Source of the DNA: Bacteroidales bacterium
GTDB taxonomy: Bacteria; Bacteroidota; Bacteroidia; Bacteroidales; UBA4417
Length of the DNA: 47,511 nt
Assembly (NCBI GenBank): GCA_030654075.1
Contig: JAURYB010000163.1
Span: 1 to 47,511, forward strand
Direction: 5' to 3'
This document shows, one piece after another, positions 1-13,400 of this stretch (position 1 is its first letter; every line of letters begins with the position of its first letter). Below the pieces are notes generated by a model that saw nothing but the letters and a program-made list of their open reading frames with translations, had not been told where the DNA came from and did no database searches. A program made the translations under genes and the position numbers.

Positions 1-201
1 TCACTGTAAAGCAACACCAAGCAGATGAGCTTCATTCAGAACGAGTCCAATCCTTTTATAGCATGTTTACTCTCAGGGAAAAGATGTGAAAAATTGAAGC
101 TTGAGTTTTTCAGCAGACCCTAGTTAAATTATTTCTTCAGCAGATTCTATCAGGAAATTTTTCAATATCTCACGTTATTACCCTAATTTTTATCCACAAA
201 G
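1..201. other. window edge, no assigned gene
   Basis: I see no complete gene here. A short open stretch on the plus strand (positions 3-89, 28 codons and a TGA) could be the 3' end of a gene starting outside the window, but nothing in it is recognisable. It is followed at about 107-123 by a sequence reading tttttcagcagaccct and then CTAG, which looks like the outer end of an insertion sequence; the other end is outside the window, so this is not called as an element. Confidence 0.3.
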
Positions 202-636
202 TTATTGCAAAGTTGCTGTTGCAGTAAAATCATCCTTAGTACCGCCTGCTTCAACTGACAGAGTCCAGGACATAATAGTTTTATCCGTATTGTCAGTTTT
301 TCCTGATCCATTAACAGTCCACCCGTTACTTATAACCTGCGACGAAACAACTATTTGTGTTGAAGTAGCTATACCTGTTGCGGTAATACCCTGGCCTGCA
401 TTAGCAAAATTTTCCAGAATAACCTGGCTGCTGTTATTGGGATCTTTGGATATGGTGACCATGTAACTCTGACTTTCGGTGCTTTTAAAACTTTCAAGAA
501 ACATCCAATCACCTACAAAAGGATCACGCAGATCGTCTCCGATTGTATTATCAAGCGTTTCACAGCCTATAAAAAAGAGGCTTGAGGAAGCCAACGTTAT
601 TAGAATAAACAAGTAGGTTATATTCTTGTATTTCAT
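202..636 (-). CDS. small putative lipoprotein of unknown function
   Basis: The 144-residue product starts with a lysine-containing n-region, a hydrophobic stretch and a lipobox ending FIGC (Cys25), so it should be a lipoprotein cleaved by signal peptidase II. The acidic residues soon after the cysteine are compatible with surface or outer-membrane placement in Bacteroidota, but that is inference. The rest is Ser/Thr/Asn-rich and probably beta-sheet. It resembles small hypothetical lipoproteins of this phylum, and I do not recognise a function. The ATG at 634-636 is preceded by a perfect TAnnTTTG promoter element. It is transcribed away from the giant gene downstream and is probably monocistronic. 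Confidence 0.7.
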   Translation of the reverse strand: MKYKNITYLFILITLASSSLFFIGCETLDNTIGDDLRDPFVGDWMFLESFKSTESQSYMVTISKDPNNSSQVILENFANAGQGITATGIATSTQIVVSSQVISNGWTVNGSGKTDNTDKTIMSWTLSVEAGGTKDDFTATATLQ

Positions 637-659
637 AGTTTTGATGTATTAGTTTATAA

Positions 660-667
660 CAAATTTA
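660..667 (-). promoter_or_regulatory. Bacteroidota-type -7 promoter element (TAAATTTG)
   Basis: On the minus strand this octamer matches the TAnnTTTG -7 consensus of the primary sigma factor of Bacteroidota exactly. It lies 24 nt before the ATG of the lipoprotein gene and would leave a very short leader. No convincing -33 TTTG box is seen at the usual spacing, so the call rests on one box. Confidence 0.45.
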
Positions 668-1454
668 CACTTATCTTTAATTTTCCGAATAAAAATCGGG
701 CCTTCATTTGTCAAAATTAATAAGTTTATTCAAATGAGGATATCCGTTTCCTCGTTATTATTTAAAACTCCAAACAAATTTAAAACAAAAATTATTCCGT
801 TACAGTTTAATGAAGATAACTTGTAACATCCTGTTTGTCAGTATTATCATTGTAAACGGAGACGATTAAAGACCTTATTAATTAACATCTCCAGTCAGCT
901 ACTTTATAAAAAGCTGTTTAGCAGATTTATCACAAAATTACATTATTAATGATAACAGTTGCGTTGCACTATGCACAAAGCATGAATTACGTCCTTGCCT
1001 GTGTTCCTTTACAGTTAAATAATGCATAGATATATAGATATTTTCGCAGAATTGCAGAATCCAAAGATATTCATTGCTGATTTCCGGGAATACAGTCTGA
1101 ATAAATGCTTTTTGTAAACAAAAAAATTGGAGGAGAATTTTGGAGGAAAAATATTTTACTCTTATCCAATAACGCCTCCGTACAAAAAGTATTCAGAAAA
1201 GCATAACTAAAACAAATAAGGTATTTTAATATGTTGTTTATCAACATTTAAACCTTTGCGAATGGAATATAAACCGGATATCACATACAAAAAACAGATT
1301 ATTTTTTAAACAGTAAAAATTAAATGAAAATTTATTTAAAATTTCCTATTACAAATTGGCCACACAGCTATTAACTAATACTCTCCATCACTTGTACAGC
1401 TTAGCTTTTACTACACTCATCTGATTATCATTTATTTACTTTCAAAGAGGAATT
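668..1454. other. long AT-rich intergenic region
   Basis: This stretch separates the divergently transcribed lipoprotein and giant surface-protein genes. I find no open frame with coding character, no tRNA and no clear terminator. It presumably carries the control region and long leader of the giant gene. A purine-rich AGAGGA sits 5-10 nt before the ATG at 1455, an unusually good ribosome-binding site for this phylum. Confidence 0.5.
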
Positions 1455-4400
1455 ATGAAACGGGCTCTACTCAACCTACTTAGGGTGGTTATGTCAATAA
1501 GACATATTCTGCCTGTTTTCTTGTTAACACTAGCAAGCCTGAACACTAAAGCTGAATGTCCTGCAAGTGTGACAGCGACACCAGCATTGGCGAATATTTG
1601 TGCCGGTGACTCAGTATTAATGGAATGTACTGATCTGGCTGCCAGCACTTTTCAATGGTATAAAGATGGAGTAATTATGGCAGATTCAACTAAGCGAACC
1701 TGTTATGCCAGGGAAGCCGGTAGTTATACCGTGACTACTGATTTATGCGCCACTCCATCAACGCCTGTAGTTGTTTCGATCAAGCCCCTTCCAATTTTAT
1801 CCATTGCCACAAGTTCAACATATCTTTGCAGCGGCCAGCAGGTAACATTGACTGTAAGTCAGGGCCTAAACGTAGTATGGGCATGGATTGCGCCAATAGC
1901 AAATGCATGGACAAGTACAAATCCGCTTACTGTTACTTTAACTGCACCTACGACGTTTCAATTGGTGGGGGCCAACCAAATAACACAATGCGCTAATACT
2001 GTTGCAGTTACAGTAAATGTAATACCCCCTTTAGTTCCGGGAACACTACACTCAAATTCACAGGTTTGTCCCGGAGGAACCCCTCCTTTAATTACTTCAA
2101 CTCCAGCAACCGGTGCCAGCGGGTCATATACTTATCAATGGCAAATGAGTACTACCAGCGCTACAGCTGGTTTTACTAATATACCGGGTGCAAATTCCCC
2201 TACTTATCAGCCCCCGGCAACATTTGTAACCACGTGGTATCGCATGGTAGTATCATCACCTCCCTGCGACCCCAGGAACTCAAATGCTGTTGTTGTTCAG
2301 GTTGATAATATCCCTGTTGTAACAAGTGCACCAACAAAAGCAATCTGTACCGGTGACAATGTAAACTATAATCCTACCAGCAATGTTGCCAACGCAACAT
2401 ATACCTGGACTGCCTCAGTTACCTCCGGTAACGTTTCTGGTTTTACAGCTTCCGGAAGCGGCCCTATACAAGATGTTTTAGTAATAATGCCATTAGGATC
2501 AGCCAACCAGGGCCAAGTTACATACGTTATTACCCCAACAGGCCCTGCAACATCATTTTGCGTTGGTACGCCTCCTTTCAACTTAGTAGTTACCGTATAT
2601 CCAATTGCACTTGTAACCAATCCTTTACTTTCGCAGGATATTTGCTCAGGAACAACCACAACACCCGTAATATTGCAATCGAATATACCCACTGCCACAT
2701 TTTCATGGACCGCAGTAGGTGCAGCAGGGTTGAGCGGTTACCTGGCTTCCGGAACCGGAAATATCCCAGCTATGACAATTTCCGGGTTGCTTTCGGCCAT
2801 TGGAACAGTGAATTATACCATCACTCCCCATATGCCAAGTGGCACCTGCCCTACTGGTCCATCAGTTGTTTATACCATCAATGTAAAGCCTGCACCCAGT
2901 GTTACAAATAGCCCTATGCAACAAACCATCTGCACGGGAGATAAAACAAGTCTTGTAACTTTAATATCAAACATACCCGCAACGACTTTTATCTGGGCAG
3001 CAACTGCTTCAGCTACTACGGTTACAGGATTTCAAGCCAATGGAACGAATACAATCCCTATTCAGACTATAACTAACACAGCTAACATTCAAGGGACAGT
3101 TACCTATCATATAGTGCCAAATACCGGCACTAACGGTTGCGCTGGAATTCCGGCAGATTATGTTGTAAAAATTAACCCGGAGCCGGTATTAACAGTACCT
3201 CAATTTACTTACACGCTCTGTTCGGGAAATACTATCAATATCCCATTGTCGTCGAATGTTGCCGGAACCCAATATTCCTGGACTGCAAACTCAGGAGGCG
3301 TAATTACAGGCGGAAGCGATCAATTAGTCCCCATATCCACAACGGCCATTTCACAAACGTTAAGCAATATTTCCAATGCAAATCATAACATAACCTATGT
3401 TATAACTCCTACCAGTAACGGTTGTGTTGGAAACCCTGTAACCGTTGTTGTAACCGTTACCCCGGAACAGGTTCTCACTATTGTACCAGCCTCACCCGTA
3501 ACTTGTTCGGGATCTAATGTGGTTATAACACTTCTGGGTAATGATCCTGCAATAACTTTTACATGGACTGCATCAACCACGGGCAACGTAACAGGTTTCA
3601 GTCCTACTGGTTCAGGACCAACCATTTCGGAAACGCTTATAAACCACGACAATATTACGCGCACAGTGGTTTATGCAGTAACAATGGATCTAAACGGCTG
3701 TACTTCAGGTGTTACCAATTTTAATGTAACTGTTTATCCTACTGCCGCAATTACAAATAACCCTTTAGTTTCGTCACTTTGCTCTGGCTCAACTTTTAAT
3801 CTGGCACTTAGTTCCAGTGTTTGGGGCTCAACTTTTTCGTGGACAGCTAATAGTATATCAGGAGTGACAGGCTATTCATCAGGAAACGGAAGTACAATCA
3901 ATCAACTGATTTCTAATTCAACAAGCGCACCAGCTAATGTAGTTTACACCATTACTCCATCAGCAAACGGTTGCACTGGCACACCTTCGGATTATACATT
4001 AACGATAAATCCAATCCCTGATGTTAACCTGAGCCTTTCAACTCAAAGCATCTGTAGCGGAACCGCCACTACCCAGGTTGATTTATCTTCAGCAGTAGCC
4101 GGAACCACCTATTCCTGGACTGCCGTCCCTTCAGGTGGCGGGATTACAGGTTACCTTTCGTCGGGAACAACAGCGTTTATACCAACTCAGATCATTAGCA
4201 GCACTTTAAATACCCAAAGCACTGTAACTTATTCAGTAATACCAACTTTCATCGGATGCGCCGGGCCTGCGGCCAGCCATATCACCACAATTAATCCAAT
4301 TCCGCAGGTTATAAACGGAACCATGTCACAAACTATTTGCACCGGGGCAACATCTGCAAACGTCACATTATTATCAAGCGTTGTTGGTACAAGTTTTACA

Positions 4401-7400
4401 TGGATTGCCACAGCATCATCAGGCGCAATAACCGGCTTCCTTTCAAATGGAGGCAACACTATACCCGAACAAACAATTTTTAACAGTGCAACTACTCCTG
4501 GCACAGTAACTTATCAGATTATACCAACATCTAATTATAGCCCTGCCTGTCCGGGAACTCCTGCGACATATACAATTACGATAAGTCCTTCGCCAACAGT
4601 TACAAGCAATCTGAACGAAGCGGTATGTAGCGGCCAACCATTTACATACAATATTACAGCCGATCTTCCAGGCACAACCTTCACTTGGTCAAGAGCTGCG
4701 GTAAGTGGTATTAATAATTCAGCAGCTTTCGGCACATCTGACAATTTTACCGAAACACTAATCAACCCTACACTTATCGACATTGATGTATATTATGTAA
4801 TTACGCCCAAGAGTCAGTCTCCTTCGCTATGCACGGGAATCCCGGTAACCCTTACTGTAAAAGTTCGGGCTTTGCCACAGGTTGACGCGGGCTCTGATTT
4901 TACAATTCCTTATGGGATTTATACCAGCCTTACTGGCGTTACAAGCGGAGGAACAGGCGCATTAAGTCCTACCTGGACACCAAACACATACATAGCATCA
5001 GGGGCTAATACGCTTACTCCTCAAACAACAAATTTAACATTAACGCGCACCTATACACTCACTGTTGATGATGCTGCCGGATGTTCGGCTTCAAATGAAA
5101 TGATGGTAATTGTAGTTGGAACCCCCTTAGCTGCAGTTCCTATTTCCAGTCCTACAGATGTTTGTTTTGGAACGAATGCAATCATTAATGCCAATGCAAC
5201 CGGAGGTTCAGGTTCATATACATATTCATGGACTTCAATTCCAGCTGGTTTTACTTCTACCTCATCGACAATAATCGTAACACCATTAGTTAGCACTCAA
5301 TATATTTTAACGGTAAGCGATGGTTTCAATACAGCCTCAGCTTCGGTAACTACAACGGTAAATCCGTTACCGCTTAATTTTGTGCTTACAGGCGGTGGGA
5401 GTTACTGTATCGGCGGACCAGGAGTTGTAGTTGGATTAGCCGGATCGCAAACAGGAGTCGAGTACCAGTTATTTAACAACGGTAATCCTGTTGGTATCCC
5501 GGTAGCCGGAAACGATGCATCAATCAGTTTTGGAAATCAGACATTAGCCGGAATTTATACAGTTAAAGCAACAAGAGTTTCAACATCGTGCACACAAGGC
5601 ATGAGCAGCACGGTAGCTGTAAGTATTAATGGTTTGCCGGTGTCAGATGCCGGTGCAGATCAAAATATCCCTTTTGGAACCAGCACATTACTTAACGGAT
5701 CCGTTTCGGGTGGTTTTGGGATTATGAGTTACGCCTGGTATCCATCAGCATTTATTGCTTCCGGCATAAACACATCATCTGCTTTTACCACTAATCTGTA
5801 TTCAAATACAACTTTTACTCTTGAAGTAACGGATGCAAACGGATGTAAAGGAACAGATGATATGATTGTTTCGCTCGACGGCAATGCCATAAGTGTATCG
5901 ACCAACTCAAACCCTGCTCAGATTTGCGCTGATGCTTCCCTTGCACAGTTAAATGCAACCGTTACAGGTGGCACAGGAGTTTATACATATCTATGGACAA
6001 GCATCCCCGCAGGCAGTCCTGCCTGGACTTCGACAGAGCAGAATCCATTGGTTTCGCCTGACGTAAATACCATTTATACCGTTACTGTAAATGATGGTTT
6101 TAATTCAGCTATTGCTTCCGCAACCGTTGTAGTAAATCCATTGCCTTTGGAATACAGTGTTACAGGCAGTAATTCTTATTGCTATGCTGGCACGGGTGTT
6201 ACTATCGGACTGAGCGGATCACAACCCAATACCAACTACCAATTATTCAGAGGCGGAATTGCTGATGGCCCTGCTGTTACCGGCGACGGCAATCCAATCA
6301 GCTTTGGAAACCGCACCGCAGCATTTACATATGAAGTTGTAGCCACAAACAATATTACAGCTTGTACCAACCAAATGACCGGAAGTGCAACTATAGTCAT
6401 TCTACCTCCTCCTCCTGCATTTCTGGTTACTGGCGGCGGATCGTATCCTATCGGCGGACCGGGTAGAGTTATCGGTCTAATGCATGGTGACGCTGGGATC
6501 AGTTATCAATTGTATTGCGAAAATCTACCTGTCGGATCACCGATTACAGGAACCGAATCCACTGTTGATTTTGGCCTTCAAACCCAGCAAGGAACATATA
6601 CCGTAGTTGCAACTGATTTAGTTACCGGATGTACGGCTAATATGACAGGAAGCGTTGAAATAACTATCCTGGCTGCTCCCTCGATATTTGATGTAACCGG
6701 AGGTGGTGTTATTTGTGAAGGTGAGCCCGGACTAATGGTAGGACTATCAGGTTCGGAAGCTGGTATGGATTATCAACTCATTTTTGATGGTTTCCCTATG
6801 GGCGCGCTTCAGGCAGGAACAAACAGTCATCTTTTCTGGGGACCTTTCACTACTTCAGGATTGTATGAAGTGCGTGCTATAAATCCCATTTTTGGCACTA
6901 CGCTGATGATGGACGACAGTGCTGTAATAATTGTAAATCCTTTGCCCACAATATTTACGATTAACCCAACCGGATCGCAATGCCCCGGCACTATTATCCG
7001 TTTGAACGGATCAGACTTTGGGATAACGTATTCGCTGCTTTTGAATGGAGTTACTGTTGATACGCAAACCGGCACAGGTATTATTGAATTTCTTGACTTC
7101 GGTGCAAGATACATGACCGGAACGTATACCATTAAAGCTGTAAATCCAATAACAGGCTGTGAAGCAATGATGAATGGCAATACTTTTATCAACATACCTC
7201 CACAGATTTACAATGTTATCCCAGCCGGAATCCTATGCCCCGGTCAGGAAATAAGACTTTCGGGAACAGAATCCGGTATAAATTATCAATTACGATGGAA
7301 TGGAACTTTTGATCTTGGTGCCCCGGTATCAGGAACAGGTTCTGACATCTTGATGGGAAATGCAGGATTACCGGGAATTTATTCCGTTGTGGCTATTGAT

Positions 7401-10400
7401 GCTACAACAAACTGTGTTTCGTACATGAACGATAGTGCTACACTATATCCCGATCCTGCTGCATTCTCGATTGTTCCAAACGGAGCTGCTTGTGAAGGTG
7501 ATCTGATCGGACAAAACGGATCAGAATTGGGAGTTGATTATGTTTTACTACTTGACAATGCTATACATCTTGATACTATTTCAGGAACCGGCCTACCAAT
7601 TAGTTTCGGCACTCAATCAACCGCTGGTAACTACACAATATTAGCAATTGATCAATTTTCATACTGCCAGTTCACCATGAACGGAACAACCTTAATGAAC
7701 GACAGCCCGATAAAATATTCTATTCTTCCTGCAGGCTTACAATGCATCGGAAATACTGTTTCTCTTTCTAATTCTCAGTCGGGAGTCACTTACCAGTTAA
7801 TGCTTGATGGCTTGTATAATATTGGTTTACCTGTAGCCGGAACAGGCACTGCCATAAGTTTCGGACCACAGGACCTCAATGGAACCTATACCGTAAGAGG
7901 TGTGAATGATATCACTGGATGCAACTCAATAATGGCTGACAGCACAATCTTTGAACCTCTACCACTTGTATTTAATACAATTCCTTTGGGAAGCCATTGT
8001 GCAGGAACTATAGTAGGTATTGATGGATCAGAAATAAATTTTAACTACATACTTATATTTGATGGAGCCATCAACCTCGACACTATCGCCGGTACCGGAA
8101 ATGCTGTTGATTTTGGCGCGCAGGTGACAGCCGGGACTTATTCAGTTATTGCTTACAATACTGTTTCATTCTGTTCTTCTCCTATGAACAGCAACTCAGT
8201 AATTGAGGCTTCCCCGGTTGCGTTTAACATGACTCCTGCCGGTAACGCATGCATAGGCGCTCTTCTTGGGATTGAAGATTCAGAAGCAGGCATTACCTAT
8301 CAATTACGTTGGAACGGAAGTATAAATGTTGGCGCTCCCGTATCAGGAACCGGATCAGCTATCAGTTTTGGCAGCCACAATCTAACAGGAACATATTCAG
8401 TAATAGCTACTAATGGCAACGGATGTGTTACAACAATGAGCAGCACTGTAGTAATTAATCCTTTACCTGTTGCGTTTAACCTTTTTCCTTCAGGAATACA
8501 ATGCCAGGGAACATCACTTGGTATGGATGGATCAGAAGTAAATGTTAATTACATACTTGTCCGTAATGGTAACGTTTTAGTTGATACGATTGCAGGAACC
8601 GGAAACACCATTTCCTTTGGACCACAATTGACTTCGGGAAATTATTCCGTTATTGCTTACTTTACAGCAACCAGCTGCCAGTCGGCAATGAACGGAGCTT
8701 CAGTAATCTCGAATATCGCTCCTACTATTTATACAATGACTCCGGCAGGTTTAATCTGTGCCGGCGCTAACATCGGAATAGATAATTCCGAAATCGGGGC
8801 TTTTTACCAGCTTCGCATCAATGGAACTATCAATATGGGAACCCCAATAGCCGGGACCGGATCTGCTATCAGTTTCGGAGTACAGACGGTATCAGGTATT
8901 TACACAGCAATAGCAACCAATGCGAACGGATGTAACTCACTGATGACAGGAAATGTTGAAGTTAATCCAAATCCAATAGCCTATACTATCACACCATCAG
9001 GAGTCCGCTGCCCGGGAACGGCAATTGGTACCGATGGTTCAGAAACAGGAGTAAACTACATCCTTGTTCTTGATGGGGCAATAAATATTGACACATTGGC
9101 CGGAAATGGCTCACCTCTTTCTTTTGGAATTCAGACTACATCAGGAAGCTACGAAGTGATTGCTTACAACGCAACAACACTATGCCAGACAATGATGAAT
9201 GGCAATACAATCCTCAACCCTGCTCCTATTGCTTTCAATCTCACACCTTCAGGAATTTTCTGTACAGGCACTACTATTGGAATTGATAATTCCGAAACAG
9301 GAGTTTTGTATCAGCTACGCCGAAACGGTGCAATCAACATAGGAACCCAGGTTGCCGGAACAGGTTCAGCAATTGATTTTGGCATCCAGACTTTGCCAGG
9401 CACCTACACTGTAGAAGCAGCAGGCAGCAACGGTTGTACATCCATGATGAATGCCAGTGTTGTAATAAATCCAAATCCTTTGGTTTTCACTGAGCTTCCT
9501 GCCGGTAATCAATGCCCGGGAACATCAATCACACTCAATGGATCAGAAACCGGAATGAACTACGTATTATTGCGCGATGGTATATTCCATATGGATACAC
9601 TTGCCGGAACAGGATCGCCTATTAGTTTTGGGGCGCAAATGATAGCAGGAACATACCTGGTAGTAGCATTCTCGTCAGCTGCATCATGCCCGGCATTAAT
9701 GAATGGAGTTACCTCTATTTTAGTTGGCCCAACAGCTTTCAATGTAACTCCTGCAGGAATTATCTGTTCAGAAACTACAATCGGGCTGGATGATTCTGAA
9801 CCTGGTGTGAGTTATCTGCTTCGTCGTGATGGAACAACCAATGTGGGAACTGCTGTTGCAGGAACCGGATCTGCTATTAGTTTCGGAACAGTTAATATAG
9901 CCGGATCTTATTCCATCATAGCAATCAACAATGTAAATGGTTGTGCTACCATCATGGATGGTAACGCAGTACTACAACCAATGCCTTTGGCCTTTTCAAT
10001 CACTGAACCGGGAACGCAATGCGCAGGAACTTCGGTTATACTGAATGGCTCACAAATTGGAATTGATTATGTGCTTGTTCAGGACAACATTTTCAATATT
10101 GATACTATTTCAGGTACAGGAAGTGTACTGGATTTTGGTCCACAATCAGTAACCGGCTCATACACTGTAAAAGCAATCAGTGGAGCAACAACCTGCCAGA
10201 CCTTAATGAACGGTTCAACACTGATTATGGCCCTTCCAACCGCTTTCAATATTACGCCTGCGGGGCTTACCTGTGGCACAGCTATTATAGGGCTTGATGG
10301 TTCAGAAAACGGTATGAATTATACGCTCTTCAAAAATGGTATCAATACAGGCATTACCATTTCAGGAACAGGAAACGCAATAAGCTTTGGAACACAGACT

Positions 10401-13400
10401 TATGGTAACTATACGATAAAAGCCGTTAATGTTATTTCCAACTGCAACCTATTCATTCCGGGCACAATACAGATCAGTAAACCAGCTATAGTAAATTCAG
10501 GTTCAGATGTAACCATTTGTTCCATCCAGCCGGTATTTGTAAGTGGCACTGTTAGCAACGGCGGAACTACGAAATGGTCAACCAGCGGTGACGGAGCATT
10601 CAGCACAACGAATACATTGTCGGCTATTTATACCCCCGGCAACAGTGACCTGGAAGCAGGAAGCGTCTACCTGATGCTTACAACCACGGGAATAGGTAGT
10701 TGCGCAACTACCCAGGTAATTGATACGATGAAAGTAACGCTTGATCATTTTGCAACTGCCGATGCAGGTGGGAATCAAGATGTTTGCGTCGCAGGTCCAT
10801 ATACTGTTAACGATGCTTCTGCAACAAATTTCAACTCGGTGAGTTGGTCAACTTCAGGCACCGGAACCCTATCACAAAGTAATACGCTAACACCATCATA
10901 TACTCCTTCAGCATCTGATATTTCAACTGGTTCAGTTTCCTTAACCCTGCATGTTACAGGTAAAAGTCCTTGTTCCAATACTACAGAAGATGTTACAATA
11001 TTAACATTCCACCCTGCAATTTCAGTAGAAGCTGGTCCTGACGCAACTATCAATTACGGCGATACTTATGTTGCTTCAGATGCTTCGGTTCAGAATTCTG
11101 CTTCGGTACAGTGGACAAGCTCCGGAAGTGGCACATTCAACAACAGTAATTTCCTGAATTCAACTTATACTCCAAGTAATGCTGATTTTGCAAAAGGATC
11201 AGTAGTTCTTTCCCTTTCAACCATCAACAATGCGCCATGTGCCGAAGCTGTTGATATTCTGACACTTAATCTTACAAATAATTGGGCAGTTGAATTTACC
11301 TGGGGAGCAACCTGCGAAGCACAGCCTGTTGCTTTTAGTGTAAATACTGTTTCTACTAATGTGAATGCTGTAGCAAGCTGGTTGTGGAATTTTGGCGATG
11401 GTAACACTTCGACTCAAATGAACCCGACACATCTTTTCCCGGCCGTAGGTGGATATACTGTTACACTTACAGCTATCGACACTCTTGGTAAAGTGAGATT
11501 AATTTCACATCAAATAACTGTTTCGCAATACCCGGTTGCATTTTTCAAAAACAGCGTACCTGACTGCTCGAATGAACTGATGCATTTCACCGACCTAGCA
11601 CATACACTTTACGGTTATATAGCTGAATGGATATGGAATTACGGCGACGGATCAGCTAATGACACTATCCATTTCCCTGATGAACCCAATATTTCGCATC
11701 TTTTCAATGTAGCCGGCACATTTAATGTTACACTTACAGTTACCAACTCATATGGTTGTGTATCATCGGTTACGATTCCGGTTGACGTTATAGAGGCACC
11801 GGTTGCCAACTTCCAGTATAATGATGATTGTTCAGGTCTCGAAACAGCTTTCAGGGATGCTTCCTATGCTAACGGACCAGGGAACACAATTGAATATCTT
11901 TGGGATTTTGGTGATCCTTCAACAGGTTCAAACAATTATTCCGACCTTGAAGATGCTACCCATACATTCAGCGCTCCCGGAACTTACCAGGTAATGCATG
12001 TTGTCCGTAATTTCAATAATTGCACGGATACTATAGTAAAACCTGTTATTATCCAGACTCCTGTTCCTGTTGACTTCGTTCACAGTTTCACCTGCATTGA
12101 TGGAAAAGCAAATTTCGGTCCTGATACCTCGGCAATGAATGTTGCTGATATTACAAGCTGGACCTGGAATTTTGGTGATGGCGTTACGAATAATCAGGAA
12201 TATACCAATCATGTATATGCAGCCGCTGGCAGCTATGAGGTAAAACTTACCGTAATTTCCCTCTCAGGTTGTACCGCTTCGAAAACCCGTACAGTTGTGG
12301 TAAATCCTTTACCTGTTGCCATGTTCGACGCAGCATTGATTTCCTGCGAAAACGCTTCGGTTCATTTTGATGACCTATCGACTACCTACGCAGGTTTTAT
12401 TTCTGAATGGAACTGGGATTTCGGCGATGGAAACACAAAACAGATTTTATACCCTGCAAATTCAAGTACTGAACATTCGTATTCAGCGCCTGGCACATAC
12501 ATTGTAAAACTAGGTATCGTTTCGAGTGATAGTTGCACGGCAGAGTATTCGAAAACCATTATTATCAACCCTGCTCCAACCGCCAACTTTGAAGCTACGA
12601 ATACCTGCCAGGGAACACAGGTACAATTTAACGACCTTACCCAAACCAGCGGAGCCGGAATTATTACCGGATGGAACTGGAATTTCGGCGATGGCGCTTC
12701 TGGTGGAAATAATGTTTCAACTCTTCAGAACCCGGAACACCAGTATGCATCAACCGGCTCTTACCAGGTAGAACTGACAATATCAACCGCAAGCGGATGT
12801 GCTACTTCCATTATCAAAACAGTTGTTATTACCGATGCGCCTTTTGTTGATTTCAGTTTTGACAACCACTGTGCCGCTACCATAATTCAGTTCAACCATG
12901 CTTCAGGTATTGATGACGCAACGATTTCTTTATGGGACTGGTCATTTGGGGATGGATTAACCTCTGCTCTTGCTGATCCCCAACATATGTACAGCACACC
13001 CGGCGAATATATTGTTACCCTTACCATCACGAATACTTCAGGTTGTACGAATACCAATTCACACAACATAACAATACTGCCAGTTCCTGTTGCAAAATTC
13101 AGCATTGACGCTCCGGCTTGTTCTAAATACAAAGTGGCATTTACGGATCAGTCTTCGGCATCAATTGGATACATCATGCGTTGGGAATACAATTTCGGAG
13201 ATGGAAAAAGCGCAGTGATCAACCACCCTGAAAACCCAAGTATTTCACATACGTATGATACGTACGGTACTTATACTGCTACACTCACTGTTGTAACCAA
13301 TGACAGTTGTTCAGCTACCATTTCGAAGAGCATACAGATATTACCAAGCCCGCTGGCTAATTTTGATTTTAACGCAACTTGCCTGGAAATACCAGTTCAA

